Shown here one piece after another: positions 8,341 through 16,518 of a DNA stretch of 64,000 nucleotides. Numbering within the stretch: the stretch's first letter is position 1; each line of letters starts with the position of its first letter. The DNA is from Verrucomicrobiota bacterium. GTDB lineage: Bacteria; Verrucomicrobiota; Verrucomicrobiia; Chthoniobacterales; Terrimicrobiaceae. The stretch spans positions 1-64,000 of the forward strand of contig JAFKMU010000055.1 in NCBI GenBank assembly GCA_017305195.1. Direction: 5' to 3'. The notes beneath the pieces were generated by a model. That model searched no databases. It was not told the origin of the DNA and saw nothing but the letters and a program-made list of their open reading frames with translations. Position numbers and translations under genes: made by a program.

Positions 8341-9612
8341 TTACTCCAGGGCGGTCAGCTTTTCGTCCTCCTCGACGAGCTGCTGCCAGTGTTTCTTGTA
8401 ATCCGGCTCATAGCGCTGGTCCTGAAAGTCGACCATGCGTTCGCGGTGGGCTGTGATGATCTCGATGCGGGGCTGCATTTCCTCCCAGACCTCGCGCAGC
8501 AGCCGCAGCGCGCCCGCTTCCCGGTCCCAGAGCACGGCGTAGGAGTCGATGAACTCCCCGGCATAGTTCGGCTCGGCGCGATCGTTGGGATGCCAGATCG
8601 CTCGGTTCGGCTCCGTGAGCTCCAGCAGCATCGGCGCGATGTAGATGTTCTTCAGGATGGCCTCCTGATACCGTCGCTTGGCCTCGGCCTCGTGGCCGTC
8701 CTGGAACAGGCTGAACGCCCAGCCGAAGAGGAACGACGGTTCGCCGTAGTCGCGGGCATAGGTTTGCTCGTAGCGCTCGAAGAAGTCGGCGGCGGCCTCC
8801 TGCTCCTCCGCCAGCAGATGGAGGAGGGGGATAAAGAAGCGCACGCCCTGGTTGTCGCGAGGATTCAGCTCCAGCAGATCCTCGAACTGGTCGGCGGCCT
8901 GGGCGTGCTGCCCCTGGTGCCAGAGCGTCATGGCCCGGCCATAGATCGCGCGCAGGAGCGGGCGGGTCGAGCGGTCGATCCACCACGCGGTGGTCCGGTC
9001 GCGCCAGCGCGGCATCTCGCGGGAGATCACTTCGTCGTAGGCGGTGAGGCAGGCCTTCCAGTTGCCGTTCTGAAACTCCACGTCGGCCAGCTCCACGCGA
9101 GCGCTGGAGCAGTCGGCGTCGCGATCCAGCGCGGTGCGCAGCAGGGCCAGCTTCTTGCGGGTCGAGCGGGTGCGCAGCGCGGTATTGACAAGTCCTCGTG
9201 CGACGTCCTTGCGCTTTGGCTCGCTCTTGGCGTCGCCGCTGAAGCGCAGCACCACGGACTGGGCCAGGGCGTGCAGTTCGTCGGGACCACTGCGGTCAAA
9301 TTTCTGAAAGCGAATCTCGACGCGGTTTTCCTGGGCAAAGACGGTCCAGGCTTCGTCGTCCCACTCCTCGCTCACACCGACGGCCAGCCGGTCGGGAGCA
9401 CCGAACTTGTCGAAAAGCTTCAGGAGGTAATTCTCCACGCGGAGCTGGTCGAGCTCCTCGAGCACCTCCGGGGCGGAGAGCGGCGCGCCGCTGCTGTCGC
9501 TCACGATGAGCAGGGTCGGGAGAAAGTAGTCGCCATTGGCCGGCACCGGCTCCTCGAGATCGAGCCAGTAGACGAACCAGGTGGTCTTGGAGGATTTGAG
9601 CGGCTGGATCAT
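8341..9612 (-). CDS. TPR-containing protein of unknown function
   Basis: The 423-residue product has an N-terminal region (KTTWFVYWLDLEEPVPANGD) that resembles no family I know, and a middle with tetratricopeptide-like helices: LVNTALRTRSTRKKLALLR, VELADVEFQNGNWKACLTAYDEV, AIYGRAMTLWHQGQHAQAAD and FLFGWAFSLFQDGHEAEAKRRYQEA. No signal peptide is seen, so it is probably cytoplasmic. The start at 9612 forms a 4-base ATGA overlap with the stop of the upstream exonuclease gene, which implies coupled translation and a joint role; an earlier in-frame ATG at 9624 is possible. Confidence 0.7.
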   Translation of the reverse strand: MIQPLKSSKTTWFVYWLDLEEPVPANGDYFLPTLLIVSDSSGAPLSAPEVLEELDQLRVENYLLKLFDKFGAPDRLAVGVSEEWDDEAWTVFAQENRVEIRFQKFDRSGPDELHALAQSVVLRFSGDAKSEPKRKDVARGLVNTALRTRSTRKKLALLRTALDRDADCSSARVELADVEFQNGNWKACLTAYDEVISREMPRWRDRTTAWWIDRSTRPLLRAIYGRAMTLWHQGQHAQAADQFEDLLELNPRDNQGVRFFIPLLHLLAEEQEAAADFFERYEQTYARDYGEPSFLFGWAFSLFQDGHEAEAKRRYQEAILKNIYIAPMLLELTEPNRAIWHPNDRAEPNYAGEFIDSYAVLWDREAGALRLLREVWEEMQPRIEIITAHRERMVDFQDQRYEPDYKKHWQQLVEEDEKLTALE

Positions 9613-10151
9613 TCGAGGCTCCACTTCACTTCCACGCGCTGGCGGCGGGCGAAACGGTCGTCGTAAAACAGTTCGCCATGCTGCGCCCCGTATTCATGGA
9701 CCATCTTGGTCACCTTGACGTCGAAGCAGCAGTATTCCGCGATTTCCATGATCTTCCCCTCGCGCCACCAGCGGATGGCGTCAAGTCCCTCCGCCACTTT
9801 TCCCACGCCGAGCGTTCCCTGGGCCACGTCCTCGAGCTTCATGCGATGACCCGCGACCTTCTCGATATCGAGCAGCAGGTCGAGGGTCGGGAGTTGATGG
9901 ACGAGGTCGAGGATCGTGTAGGCCATCAGCACATGGTAGTCGAAGTTCAAGATATTGTACCCCACGACGAGGTCGGCCCGCTGGAGGCGAGCCACGAGGT
10001 CGCCCGCGCGTTTCTCGGAGAAAATCTCGTACGCCTGGTCCTTCGAGCTGTAGGTCACCCCGAGGGACATGCCCATGAGGTCCTTTTTGTCCCAGCCGCC
10101 GACGTCATTGGCGGTGCGCTGGGTTTCGAGATCGAAGTAGACGATGTCCAT
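9609..10151 (-). CDS. predicted 3'-5' exonuclease (DEDD/RNase H-like fold, YprB-like)
   Basis: The 180-residue product shows the DEDD exonuclease pattern: Exo I FDLETQ (residues 6-11), Exo II VVGYNILNFDYHVL with the second Asp, and Exo III EYCCFDVKVT with the last Asp. Enzymes of this fold trim single-stranded DNA or RNA ends using two metal ions. No helicase or polymerase domain is attached, so the substrate is open. It overlaps the TPR gene by 4 bases (ATGA) and is probably co-transcribed with it. Confidence 0.75.
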   Translation of the reverse strand: MDIVYFDLETQRTANDVGGWDKKDLMGMSLGVTYSSKDQAYEIFSEKRAGDLVARLQRADLVVGYNILNFDYHVLMAYTILDLVHQLPTLDLLLDIEKVAGHRMKLEDVAQGTLGVGKVAEGLDAIRWWREGKIMEIAEYCCFDVKVTKMVHEYGAQHGELFYDDRFARRQRVEVKWSLE

Positions 10152-10206
10152 GAGAACCGCCGAGCATGTGAAAAATCCGGCGGCATTTCAACCGGCGATG
10201 CGGGAG

Positions 10207-12279
10207 TTATTTCTTCAGGAACTCCCAGACGCCGTCCCACTCGGGGGCGGGCGGATTGCGGAGAAAGTCCTCGCACCGCTGACGGTAGCACTCGGCCAGC
10301 GCCGGTGCGACGAAAGGATCGCGCGCCAGCTCGGAAAACTCCCGCATGGCGGCGGCAAACTGCTGGTCGACGTAAAGCACGCGGGCGGCGTCGAAGCGCT
10401 TGGCCCATTCGGCAGCGTTCTCGGCCCGGCTGGGGTGCCAGAGGGTGGAGTGGCCCTTGCGGCCCTTCACCCGGACGACATCGACGAGGATGAGGGGGCA
10501 GAGCCCCTGCACGTGGGCGGCCACCCGCTCATCGAGCAGGATGTCGCAGCCGTAGATGCGGGTAAGGGCCTCGATGCGCGAGGCGAGATTCACGGTGTCG
10601 CCGATCACGGTCGGGTCCATCTTTTCCCGCGAGCCGATATTGCCGAAAACGGCGGGCCCCAGGCAGATGCCGGTGCCGGATTCCCAGGTGCTCACGCCAT
10701 GGATGGCACGGCGGGAGTTCATCTCGCGCAGGCGGTCTTTCATCTCCAGGGCGGCCTGCACGGCCTGTTTGGACATGGACTCGGGGTCCTCCGGGCGCAG
10801 GCCGCCCCAGCTGGCGAGGAGGGCGTCGCCCATGAATTTATCGAGCGTGCCGCGCTGGGCGAAGATCACCGACGTCATCTCGGTGAAGTACTCATTGAGC
10901 AGCGCCACCATCTCGGCGGGTTCCATACTTTCCGCCTCGGAGGTGAAGCCCTTCAGGTCGCAGAAGAGCGCCACGATTTCGCGACGCTGGCCGCCGAGGT
11001 CATGGAGGTAGGAGTCCGGGTTGTCCACGATCTCGCGGACCACATCGCGGGAGACGTAGCGGTCGAGCGTGCTACGCAGCCGAACGCGCTCCCGCCGCTC
11101 CATGGCGACATCCACCGCCAGCGCGCCGAAGCCACAGAGGAAGAGAGTCACCAGCGGATGAACCGCGGGGAGGAATAATCCCTTGGTCACAAAGGCCAGC
11201 CAGAAGGCGAACCCTGTCAGACCCACTAGGACAAGCCATCCGATCAGGAAACTCCACGTCCTGCGGCGCAGCACCGCGAGGAGAAAGACCAGAAATCCGC
11301 TGAGCGGGACGCTGAGCACGGTGAAGAGCTGCGGAGCGGAGTGATACCAGCCATCGCGCAGGATGGCAGAAATAATATTGAGGTGAACATCCGGCCCCGA
11401 CATGGAACCGAGCGGGGTGACCTGAAAATCCTGCAAGCGCCCGGCGGTGGCTCCGATCAGAACCACCTTGTCCTTGAACACAGCGCCATTCTTTAGCGTG
11501 GTCTGCCATAGAGCTGGAACAAGGACCTCGTAGAGAGAAAAACGAGTGATCGAGTCCTTTTTGAGATAGGAAAACCGCATGCGCTCGGCTTGCGGGGGCT
11601 GGGGGAGAGTCTTTCCAGCGACGCTCGCGGCCAGGGTGCTCAGGGCTGGCAGCGGTGTTTCGGAGCCGTATCCCTTGGCGGGAATCTTGAACGTCGTCAG
11701 CGTGGCATAGGGATAAAAGTTTCGAATGACGGCATCCCGGGCAGACTCGAGCGTGACGTATCCCACCAGGCCGCCCGCCGACTCGGCCAGCTCAGGCAGA
11801 GGGGGCACGTAAACTCCGACGGGACCTTTCGGAGTAACATTGACATCAAAATTGCTGCCGAGGACAACGCGACCCCGCCACTTCTGCAAAATGGTGGCCA
11901 GTTCCTCATCCCCTTCGCGGGGCTTGGGTACGACTACGTCGACCACAACAACCTTCGCTCCAGCGTTCAGGATCCGGTCGAGCACTTCCGCGTAAACGGC
12001 GCGGGAGAAGGGGAACCCTTTCTGGATGAGCTGCAGCGATTGGGAGGCCTGGATCTCCTCGGGTTCGATCATATCCAGGGTGAGCGTGGGCTCGTCGAGC
12101 GCCAGCAAGACCATTCTGTCATCGACGACAGTCGCCGCATCGCGAGTCAGGATATCCTGCAGACGCAGCTCCGTATCGATGAGGTAGGGACTATGCGCGC
12201 TAAACGTCCATACGGCCGTCACACCTATAAAAACCACGATCGCCTGCCAGATAATCCGCCGCGCTTTCAATCGCCACAT
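10207..12279 (-). CDS. adenylate/guanylate cyclase with CHASE2 sensor domain
   Basis: The product (690 residues from the ATG at 12279; an upstream TTG at 12351 is an alternative) is a membrane class III cyclase. One N-terminal membrane helix precedes a periplasmic CHASE2 domain (about residues 30-330, with FSRAVYAEVLDRILNAGAKVVVVD-type core), followed by three membrane helices. The cyclase domain starts at about residue 450: FCDLKGF (metal Asp), DKFMGDALLASWG (Lys plus second metal Asp) and VIGDTVNLASRIEA (Asn/Arg). The Lys/Asp pair favours ATP over GTP. The C-terminal tail has a short TPR-like region. It would turn an extracellular signal into cAMP. Confidence 0.88.
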   Translation of the reverse strand: MWRLKARRIIWQAIVVFIGVTAVWTFSAHSPYLIDTELRLQDILTRDAATVVDDRMVLLALDEPTLTLDMIEPEEIQASQSLQLIQKGFPFSRAVYAEVLDRILNAGAKVVVVDVVVPKPREGDEELATILQKWRGRVVLGSNFDVNVTPKGPVGVYVPPLPELAESAGGLVGYVTLESARDAVIRNFYPYATLTTFKIPAKGYGSETPLPALSTLAASVAGKTLPQPPQAERMRFSYLKKDSITRFSLYEVLVPALWQTTLKNGAVFKDKVVLIGATAGRLQDFQVTPLGSMSGPDVHLNIISAILRDGWYHSAPQLFTVLSVPLSGFLVFLLAVLRRRTWSFLIGWLVLVGLTGFAFWLAFVTKGLFLPAVHPLVTLFLCGFGALAVDVAMERRERVRLRSTLDRYVSRDVVREIVDNPDSYLHDLGGQRREIVALFCDLKGFTSEAESMEPAEMVALLNEYFTEMTSVIFAQRGTLDKFMGDALLASWGGLRPEDPESMSKQAVQAALEMKDRLREMNSRRAIHGVSTWESGTGICLGPAVFGNIGSREKMDPTVIGDTVNLASRIEALTRIYGCDILLDERVAAHVQGLCPLILVDVVRVKGRKGHSTLWHPSRAENAAEWAKRFDAARVLYVDQQFAAAMREFSELARDPFVAPALAECYRQRCEDFLRNPPAPEWDGVWEFLKK

Positions 12280-12368
12280 CGTCTCTGAGAAATACCCGCC
12301 GCGATGGCATACGCGCAAGCCCGCCCCTTTCTTCGAATTTCCATTGACCAATTCCGCAACGTTTCATA

Positions 12369-12388
12369 CATACCTACTGGTTGGTATG
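12369..12388. promoter_or_regulatory. TetR-type operator palindrome
   Basis: CATACCTACTGGTTGGTATG pairs in 8 of 10 positions around its centre. The CATACC..AC..GT..GGTATG form is typical of autoregulated TetR/AcrR genes. It overlaps the first ATG of the TetR-like remnant and lies between that operon and the divergent cyclase gene. Confidence 0.6.
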
Positions 12389-12748
12389 GAAAATGCATGC
12401 ACAGAATCAAGGATTCGGACCCGTCGCCCGGGGCTTCCTGCCGGACTTGCGCGGGCGCACGGCCAGCTTGAGCTCCTGGCGGAGTGCGACGCCGTGGATC
12501 TCGGCTGGGCCCTGGAAATGGCCGATCTTTTGCGCGATGCGCGGGAGGAAACTCCTCCCCGCGTAAACTTCGATCCGCACGATCTGGCCTGGATTTTCCA
12601 AAGCATCTGGCAAAGCGCCCGCCTGCTTTCCCGCACCCGCAACAGCCCGAGCCTCGTGCGGCGCAATATTGACGAGATGCACGCCTATCTCGATGGCCTC
12701 TGGTCGTCCGAATCCTTTTCCTCACACCAACTCCACACCAGCCCATGA
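12386..12748 (+). pseudogene. TetR-family regulator remnant lacking the DNA-binding domain
   Basis: The 120-residue frame resembles only the ligand-binding half of TetR repressors: ECDAVDLGWALEMADLLRD, then DPHDLAWIFQSIWQSARLLS and SLVRRNIDEMHAYLDGLW, which match the last helices of the family in order and spacing. A full TetR protein is about 190-200 residues and starts with a helix-turn-helix of about 50; that part is absent here in all frames. A TetR-like operator sits right at the start, and the stop overlaps the SRPBCC gene by 4 bases (ATGA). A 5' deletion is the simplest reading, though a real short protein of unknown role cannot be excluded. Confidence 0.5.
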
Positions 12749-13287
12749 TCATCAAAATCCTCGTCGCCGTCGCCGCGGCGCTTGGCATCCTCGCCGCCTA
12801 CATCGCGTCGCGTCCGTCCACCTTCCGCATGGAGCGCAGCGCCGTATTGCCTGTACCCCCGGAGAAGGTTTTTCCGCTCATCAACGACCTCCGTCTCTGG
12901 GAGGGCTGGTCGCCGTGGGCGAAGCTCGACCCGGAGCAGAAGCTCACCTATTCCGGTCCATCGGCGGGTATTGGCGCATCCGTCGCCTGGGAGGGCAACA
13001 GCAAGGTCGGCGCGGGACGCATGACCATCCTCGAGAGCAAGCCCAATGAACTCGTGCGGATCAAGCTGGAGTTTTTCAAACCCTTCAAGGGCCTGAGCAC
13101 GGCGGATTTCACCCTAACGCCCGAGGTCGGCGGCACCCGCGTGACGTGGTCCATGTACGGACCGCAGACCTACATCGGCAAGGCCATGAGCTGCATCGTG
13201 GATTGCGACAAGATGATGGGCGGCACCTTTGAGGAGGGCCTTTCCAACCTCGCCGCCGCCGCCCAGCGCGCACCCCTTCCCCAGTAA
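12745..13287 (+). CDS. SRPBCC-family (START-like/AHSA1) protein, membrane-anchored
   Basis: The 180-residue product begins with a membrane helix (MIIKILVAVAAALGILAAYI), then a START-like fold that binds hydrophobic ligands: MERSAVLPVPPEKVFPLIND, LRLWEGWSPWAKLDPE, and GGTRVTWSMYGPQTYIGKAM. Members of this family often accompany TetR and DUF1579 genes, as here. The start codon overlaps the stop of the TetR remnant (ATGA), so the two were a coupled operon. The ligand is unknown. Confidence 0.82.
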   Translation: MIIKILVAVAAALGILAAYIASRPSTFRMERSAVLPVPPEKVFPLINDLRLWEGWSPWAKLDPEQKLTYSGPSAGIGASVAWEGNSKVGAGRMTILESKPNELVRIKLEFFKPFKGLSTADFTLTPEVGGTRVTWSMYGPQTYIGKAMSCIVDCDKMMGGTFEEGLSNLAAAAQRAPLPQ

Positions 13288-13318
13288 CAAATGACACCCA
13301 ACCCATACTCCACACATC

Positions 13319-13831
13319 ATGAGCACTGACACCGACTCCCCCTGCCCCATGTCCACCAAGCCCCAGGCCGAGCACGAATGGCTGAACAAATTTGTCGGCG
13401 AATGGACCTTTGAAGGCGAATGCCAGATGGGCCCTGACCAGCCGCCGATGACCTTCAGCGGCACCGAAGGCGCCCGCCTGCTCGGCGGCCTCTGGGTTCA
13501 GGCCGAGGCCAAAGGCACCATGCCGGGCGGCGGTGTATCGACCTCGCTTTTCGCCGTCACCTTCGATCCCGTCAAGGGCGCGTACGTTGGCACCTTCGTC
13601 GCCTCGGTCTCCGCGTTCCTCTGGGTCTACGAGGGCCAGGTTGACGAGACTGGCACGAAGCTCATCCTGAACACCACCGGCCCCGACATGAGCGGCTCCG
13701 GCGGCACGGCGAGCTATCGCGACATCACCGAGTTCACCCCGGACGGCCTGCGCATCCTCACCTCCGAGGTGCAGGGCGCCGACGGCGGCTGGACCCAGCT
13801 CGTCCGCATGACCTTCACGCGCAAGGCGTAG
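13319..13831 (+). CDS. DUF1579 family protein
   Basis: The 170-residue product matches the DUF1579 lipocalin-like layout: HEWLNKFVGEWTFEGECQMG near the start, then GTEGARLLGGLWVQAEA, FDPVKGAYVGTFVASVS and the closing GWTQLVRMTFTRKA. There is no signal peptide. It follows the SRPBCC gene by 31 bases in the same direction and is followed by a terminator, so it ends the TetR-remnant operon. The function of the family is unknown; small-molecule binding is a guess from the fold. Confidence 0.8.
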   Translation: MSTDTDSPCPMSTKPQAEHEWLNKFVGEWTFEGECQMGPDQPPMTFSGTEGARLLGGLWVQAEAKGTMPGGGVSTSLFAVTFDPVKGAYVGTFVASVSAFLWVYEGQVDETGTKLILNTTGPDMSGSGGTASYRDITEFTPDGLRILTSEVQGADGGWTQLVRMTFTRKA

Positions 13832-13852
13832 TTACGTAAGACGAGTCAATAC

Positions 13853-13887
13853 ACGCCTCGCGGGCACTCCGATGCTCGCGGGGCGTT
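13853..13887. terminator. bidirectional hairpin terminator
   Basis: ACGCCTCGCGGGCA (from 13853) pairs imperfectly with TGCTCGCGGGGCGT (to 13887) across a 6-base loop. It overlaps the stop codon of the minus-strand pseudopilin gene and lies 22 bases after the DUF1579 stop. Confidence 0.7.
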
Positions 13888-14470
13888 ATTGCAGCGGGAG
13901 AAAATTGTATTTTCCTCCGGTGCCAATGAGGTCCATCCTTTGGCACTGGCGCGGCTGGAGGATCGCCCCGTCACCATCTTTGCGGAAGACGACGAAGCCG
14001 GGAGTTCGAAAGGGCGAATCGCCCAGGGCACTCGCCTTCGGACCGAGCCAGTTTTTCGTGGCGAGGAGGAGCGTGGTGTCCGGGTCGAAGTCGCCGACCG
14101 CGTAAACGGTGAAGACATTGGTCGACCTGTTGGATTGCGGGCTTTTGAGCAGCTTGGCGAGGTCTTCCTGCGAAAGATAGCCCTTGCTGACAAGCAGGTT
14201 GGTCCACTCGGCGAACTTGAGAGGCTGACCGTTGGTGCAGGTCCAGCGGATGCTGGGAGGTGTATTGGCTGTTTCGGAATCCAGCGTCATCATCTGCGTG
14301 GCGAGTTGAAGCTGCCTCATGTTGGAGAGGACCTGGATGAGCTGGCCGGAGATGGGTCGATCAGTAATGACAGGAGTAGCTAAAAAGAGCAGCACCCCAA
14401 TCAAAAACACCACAATAAGGAGTTCTCGAAATGCAAAAGCCGTATCATTCGGCTTGTGGACAGCTTTCAT
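13886..14470 (-). CDS. pseudopilin-like protein, second of a tandem pair
   Basis: The 194-residue product has a short basic leader and a hydrophobic helix, FAFRELLIVVFLIGVLLFLA, like a type IV prepilin. Glu follows soon after Phe, although the usual Gly before the cleavage site is not evident. The globular part holds VLSNMRQLQLATQMMTLDSE, WTNLLVSKGYLSQEDLAKLL and a C-terminal CQRMDLIGTGGKYNFLPLQ that is nearly the same in the upstream gene. The start overlaps the upstream stop by 4 bases (ATGA). These proteins form the tips of type II secretion or type IV pilus-like fibres, or are anchored alone. Confidence 0.72.
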   Translation of the reverse strand: MKAVHKPNDTAFAFRELLIVVFLIGVLLFLATPVITDRPISGQLIQVLSNMRQLQLATQMMTLDSETANTPPSIRWTCTNGQPLKFAEWTNLLVSKGYLSQEDLAKLLKSPQSNRSTNVFTVYAVGDFDPDTTLLLATKNWLGPKASALGDSPFRTPGFVVFRKDGDGAILQPRQCQRMDLIGTGGKYNFLPLQ

Positions 14471-15081
14471 TGCAGCGGCAGATAGTTGAACTTCCCGCCG
14501 GAGCCAATGAGGTCGGCTCTCTGGCATTGGCTGTTTCGCAGAATGGCTCCAGAGCCCTCTTTGCGGAATACGGCAAAACCTCGCGTTTCGTAGGGGGCGC
14601 CGCTGAGGGATTTTGCATCCAGGCCATGCCAGTTCTTTGTGGCGAAGAGGAGGGTCGTACCCGCGTCGTTCTCGCATACGGCAAAGACGGTGATGGCGTT
14701 CGGAACGGCTTTGTGGCTGCCAAACCAGCCCCCGTTGTCGGCGAGGGTGGTGAGCTTGGCGAAATCCTGCGGTGTGAGGTAATTCCCTTCGATGAGAAGA
14801 GAGCGCCACTGCTCGTAGGTGAGGGGTTTTCCTTTGTACGAGGTCCAGTCTGAGCTGGGGGTGCCAGTGGTTACTCCATCGAGCACCATTTGCTGGGTCG
14901 CGAGATGAAGTTGTTTCATCTCGGATAATGCGGGGGCTGACCCGCAACCCACATGGATCGTCGGGATCGAAAGCGCACCGAGGGTCAGAAGAGTCGTCAA
15001 GAGAAGCAGGCCTACGAGCACCTGCGTTATCGAAAAGCCCCGGCAGGATAGCCGGGGATGATGAGAGCATGCCCGCCGCAA
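14467..15081 (-). CDS. pseudopilin-like protein, first of a tandem pair
   Basis: The product (204 residues from the TTG at 15081) has a basic leader, then CRGFSITQVLVGLLLLTTLL, a prepilin N-terminus with Gly-Phe at the cleavage site. The globular part contains EMKQLHLATQQMVLDG, EQWRSLLIEGNYLTPQDFAKL and ends CQRADLIGSGGKFNYLPLQ, a close match to the downstream paralogue. I chose TTG because GGGAGAGG lies 8 bases upstream of it and an earlier ATG (15126) would put a terminator-like hairpin inside the gene. The start is the weakest part of the call. Confidence 0.65.
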   Translation of the reverse strand: MRRACSHHPRLSCRGFSITQVLVGLLLLTTLLTLGALSIPTIHVGCGSAPALSEMKQLHLATQQMVLDGVTTGTPSSDWTSYKGKPLTYEQWRSLLIEGNYLTPQDFAKLTTLADNGGWFGSHKAVPNAITVFAVCENDAGTTLLFATKNWHGLDAKSLSGAPYETRGFAVFRKEGSGAILRNSQCQRADLIGSGGKFNYLPLQ

Positions 15082-15119
15082 AAAACAAACCTCTCCCACA
15101 CGCTGGTGCGGGAGAGGTT
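15080..15119 (-). terminator. hairpin with U-tract that also carries the next gene's ribosome-binding site
   Basis: Read on the minus strand, a 10-bp stem (15119-15110 with 15097-15088) is followed by TTTGTTTTTT, a good intrinsic terminator for the small gene ending at 15162. Its 3' arm contains GGGAGAGG, the only Shine-Dalgarno-like sequence for the pseudopilin start at 15081, so a read-through transcript would have that site folded away. Confidence 0.65.
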
Positions 15120-15161
15120 CACACATGGAAATGGGGGGCCGCGTCGAGCGGCGGTATGGTG

Positions 15162-15347
15162 TTACTTCAGGACGGCGGGCTGCTGGACGGTCTGCATGGC
15201 CGTCAGGCTGCGGGTGGTTTCCGGGCGGGAACGGTCCGTGAAGTGAATGGTAAGCAGGGCGGCAAAGGCAATAGCCAGGGCGATGCCGATATGAGTCTCG
15301 GTGCAACCGATGAGACGAAAGGAGCGGGAGTCTTGGGGATTGGTCAT
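15162..15347 (-). CDS. small single-pass membrane protein (61 residues)
   Basis: The frame from the ATG at 15347 gives MTNPQDSRSFRLIGCTETHI, one membrane helix (GIALAIAFAALLTIHF) and a polar tail ending TVQQPAVLK. The longer frame to 15530 has no sensible N-terminus. I do not recognise a family. It precedes the two pseudopilin genes on the same strand and could belong with them, although the terminator-like hairpin at 15080-15119 lies between. Confidence 0.45.
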   Translation of the reverse strand: MTNPQDSRSFRLIGCTETHIGIALAIAFAALLTIHFTDRSRPETTRSLTAMQTVQQPAVLK

Positions 15348-15370
15348 GGTTTGGGGGTGGAGGATGGGGG

Positions 15371-15487
15371 TCAGGCGCGTGGACGCGACGCAACCAGGCC
15401 GGAGGCGAGGAACACAACCATGGCGGAGGAGAGCGCGGGTTTCGGGCGCTTGGTGGGGGATGTGAATGCCTTGGGGGATGCTTTCAC
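15371..15487 (-). CDS. very small ORF with C-terminal hydrophobic tail
   Basis: A 38-residue frame from GTG (15487) reads MKASPKAFTSPTKRPKPALS and then AMVVFLASGLVASRPRA before TGA. Codon third positions are strongly G/C, as in real genes of this genome. The Lys/Pro-rich stretch followed by one short hydrophobic segment and a basic end recalls the tail of sorting-signal proteins, but the rest of such a protein is absent. It is too short to be sure. Confidence 0.25.
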   Translation of the reverse strand: MKASPKAFTSPTKRPKPALSSAMVVFLASGLVASRPRA

Positions 15488-15583
15488 GGGAGGAGGAGTG
15501 TGCCATAGAAGTTGGTGTTTTCGCAATCAAAAATCACCTGCGGAGGCTTGACTTTTCCCGGAAATCCGGTGGGTTTGGGCCGC

Positions 15584-16516
15584 GTGAAGGTATCGCTCAT
15601 AGCGGTGGGGATATTGCTCCTCGCAGGGACATGCAGCTGGGCCCAGGTCCAGCGGGCGGACAATGCTTCCCGGACCGCCGCCACCGTGCAACGGGTGGAC
15701 GCGGCGACCGCCACGGCGAATGAGGGGCTTTCCTTTGATTCCCATTCGGAGGTGGATACCGATCTCGGCGAGCAGCTGCCGGTGAGCATGGTGCGTGGGG
15801 GGCTGGGGGCTTATGTCGTGGCCGATACCGGGCTCTTTTACACCTCGAACCCCACGCTGGCGAATGGCGGCGGGCGCGGGGATATGTATTTCCTCGCACG
15901 CGGCGGCGCGGGGATTCATCCCAACCTCGTCGATGGGCTTTACCTGGACGCGCATGTGACGCAGGAGGTTTTTCAATACGCCCAGTTTTCCTCGCTGAAC
16001 TTCACCCGGTTCAATGCGGGCGGCGGTCTGGATTACGTCTTTCAGGATCTCGGGCAGCTCACGGTCTCCGTGCGCTACGAGTACGAGCGGTATCTCGACG
16101 GCGGCAATCTCGATGAGTTCTACGTCAACAATGCGGTCAATGTGCTGGTGACGAAGCAATTCCTCATCTCCGACACGCAGGCCATCCAGGTGGGCTGGCA
16201 GGGTTCCTGGTCGGTCTATGCGCAGCCCACGAGCGCCACGCGGAATTCCTATGACTTCTGGGTCGGCTGGCGCTGGCGCATCATCGAGCCGGTGGAGCTC
16301 CAGACTTACTATGTGGTCTCGCTTTTCCATTACCCCGATGACGACAACCGCGTCGATCTGACGCAAAACGTCGGTGGTTCGGTGAACTACTATCTGACGA
16401 AGTGGGCAAAGATTTCCGCCTCGGCGAACTTCGGCGGCAATGCGTCGACCGAGTCGTTCTATAACTACACCGTGGTAAACCTCGGCGGGACGCTGGGGCT
16501 CGACATCCGATTTTAG
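15584..16516 (+). CDS. outer-membrane beta-barrel protein
   Basis: The 310-residue product begins (GTG at 15584) MKVSLIAVGILLLAGTCSWA, a Sec signal peptide. The mature part is made of alternating amphipathic strands rich in Gly, Tyr and Asn, for example LTVSVRYEYERYLDGGN, IQVGWQGSWSVYAQP and ISASANFGGNASTES, ending in the typical C-terminal Phe (GTLGLDIRF). This is the pattern of an outer-membrane barrel. It is followed by a FecR-like gene 2 bases after its stop, so the two probably act together at the cell surface. The start is uncertain; the frame is open to 15512. Confidence 0.75.
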   Translation: MKVSLIAVGILLLAGTCSWAQVQRADNASRTAATVQRVDAATATANEGLSFDSHSEVDTDLGEQLPVSMVRGGLGAYVVADTGLFYTSNPTLANGGGRGDMYFLARGGAGIHPNLVDGLYLDAHVTQEVFQYAQFSSLNFTRFNAGGGLDYVFQDLGQLTVSVRYEYERYLDGGNLDEFYVNNAVNVLVTKQFLISDTQAIQVGWQGSWSVYAQPTSATRNSYDFWVGWRWRIIEPVELQTYYVVSLFHYPDDDNRVDLTQNVGGSVNYYLTKWAKISASANFGGNASTESFYNYTVVNLGGTLGLDIRF

Positions 16517-16518
16517 CC

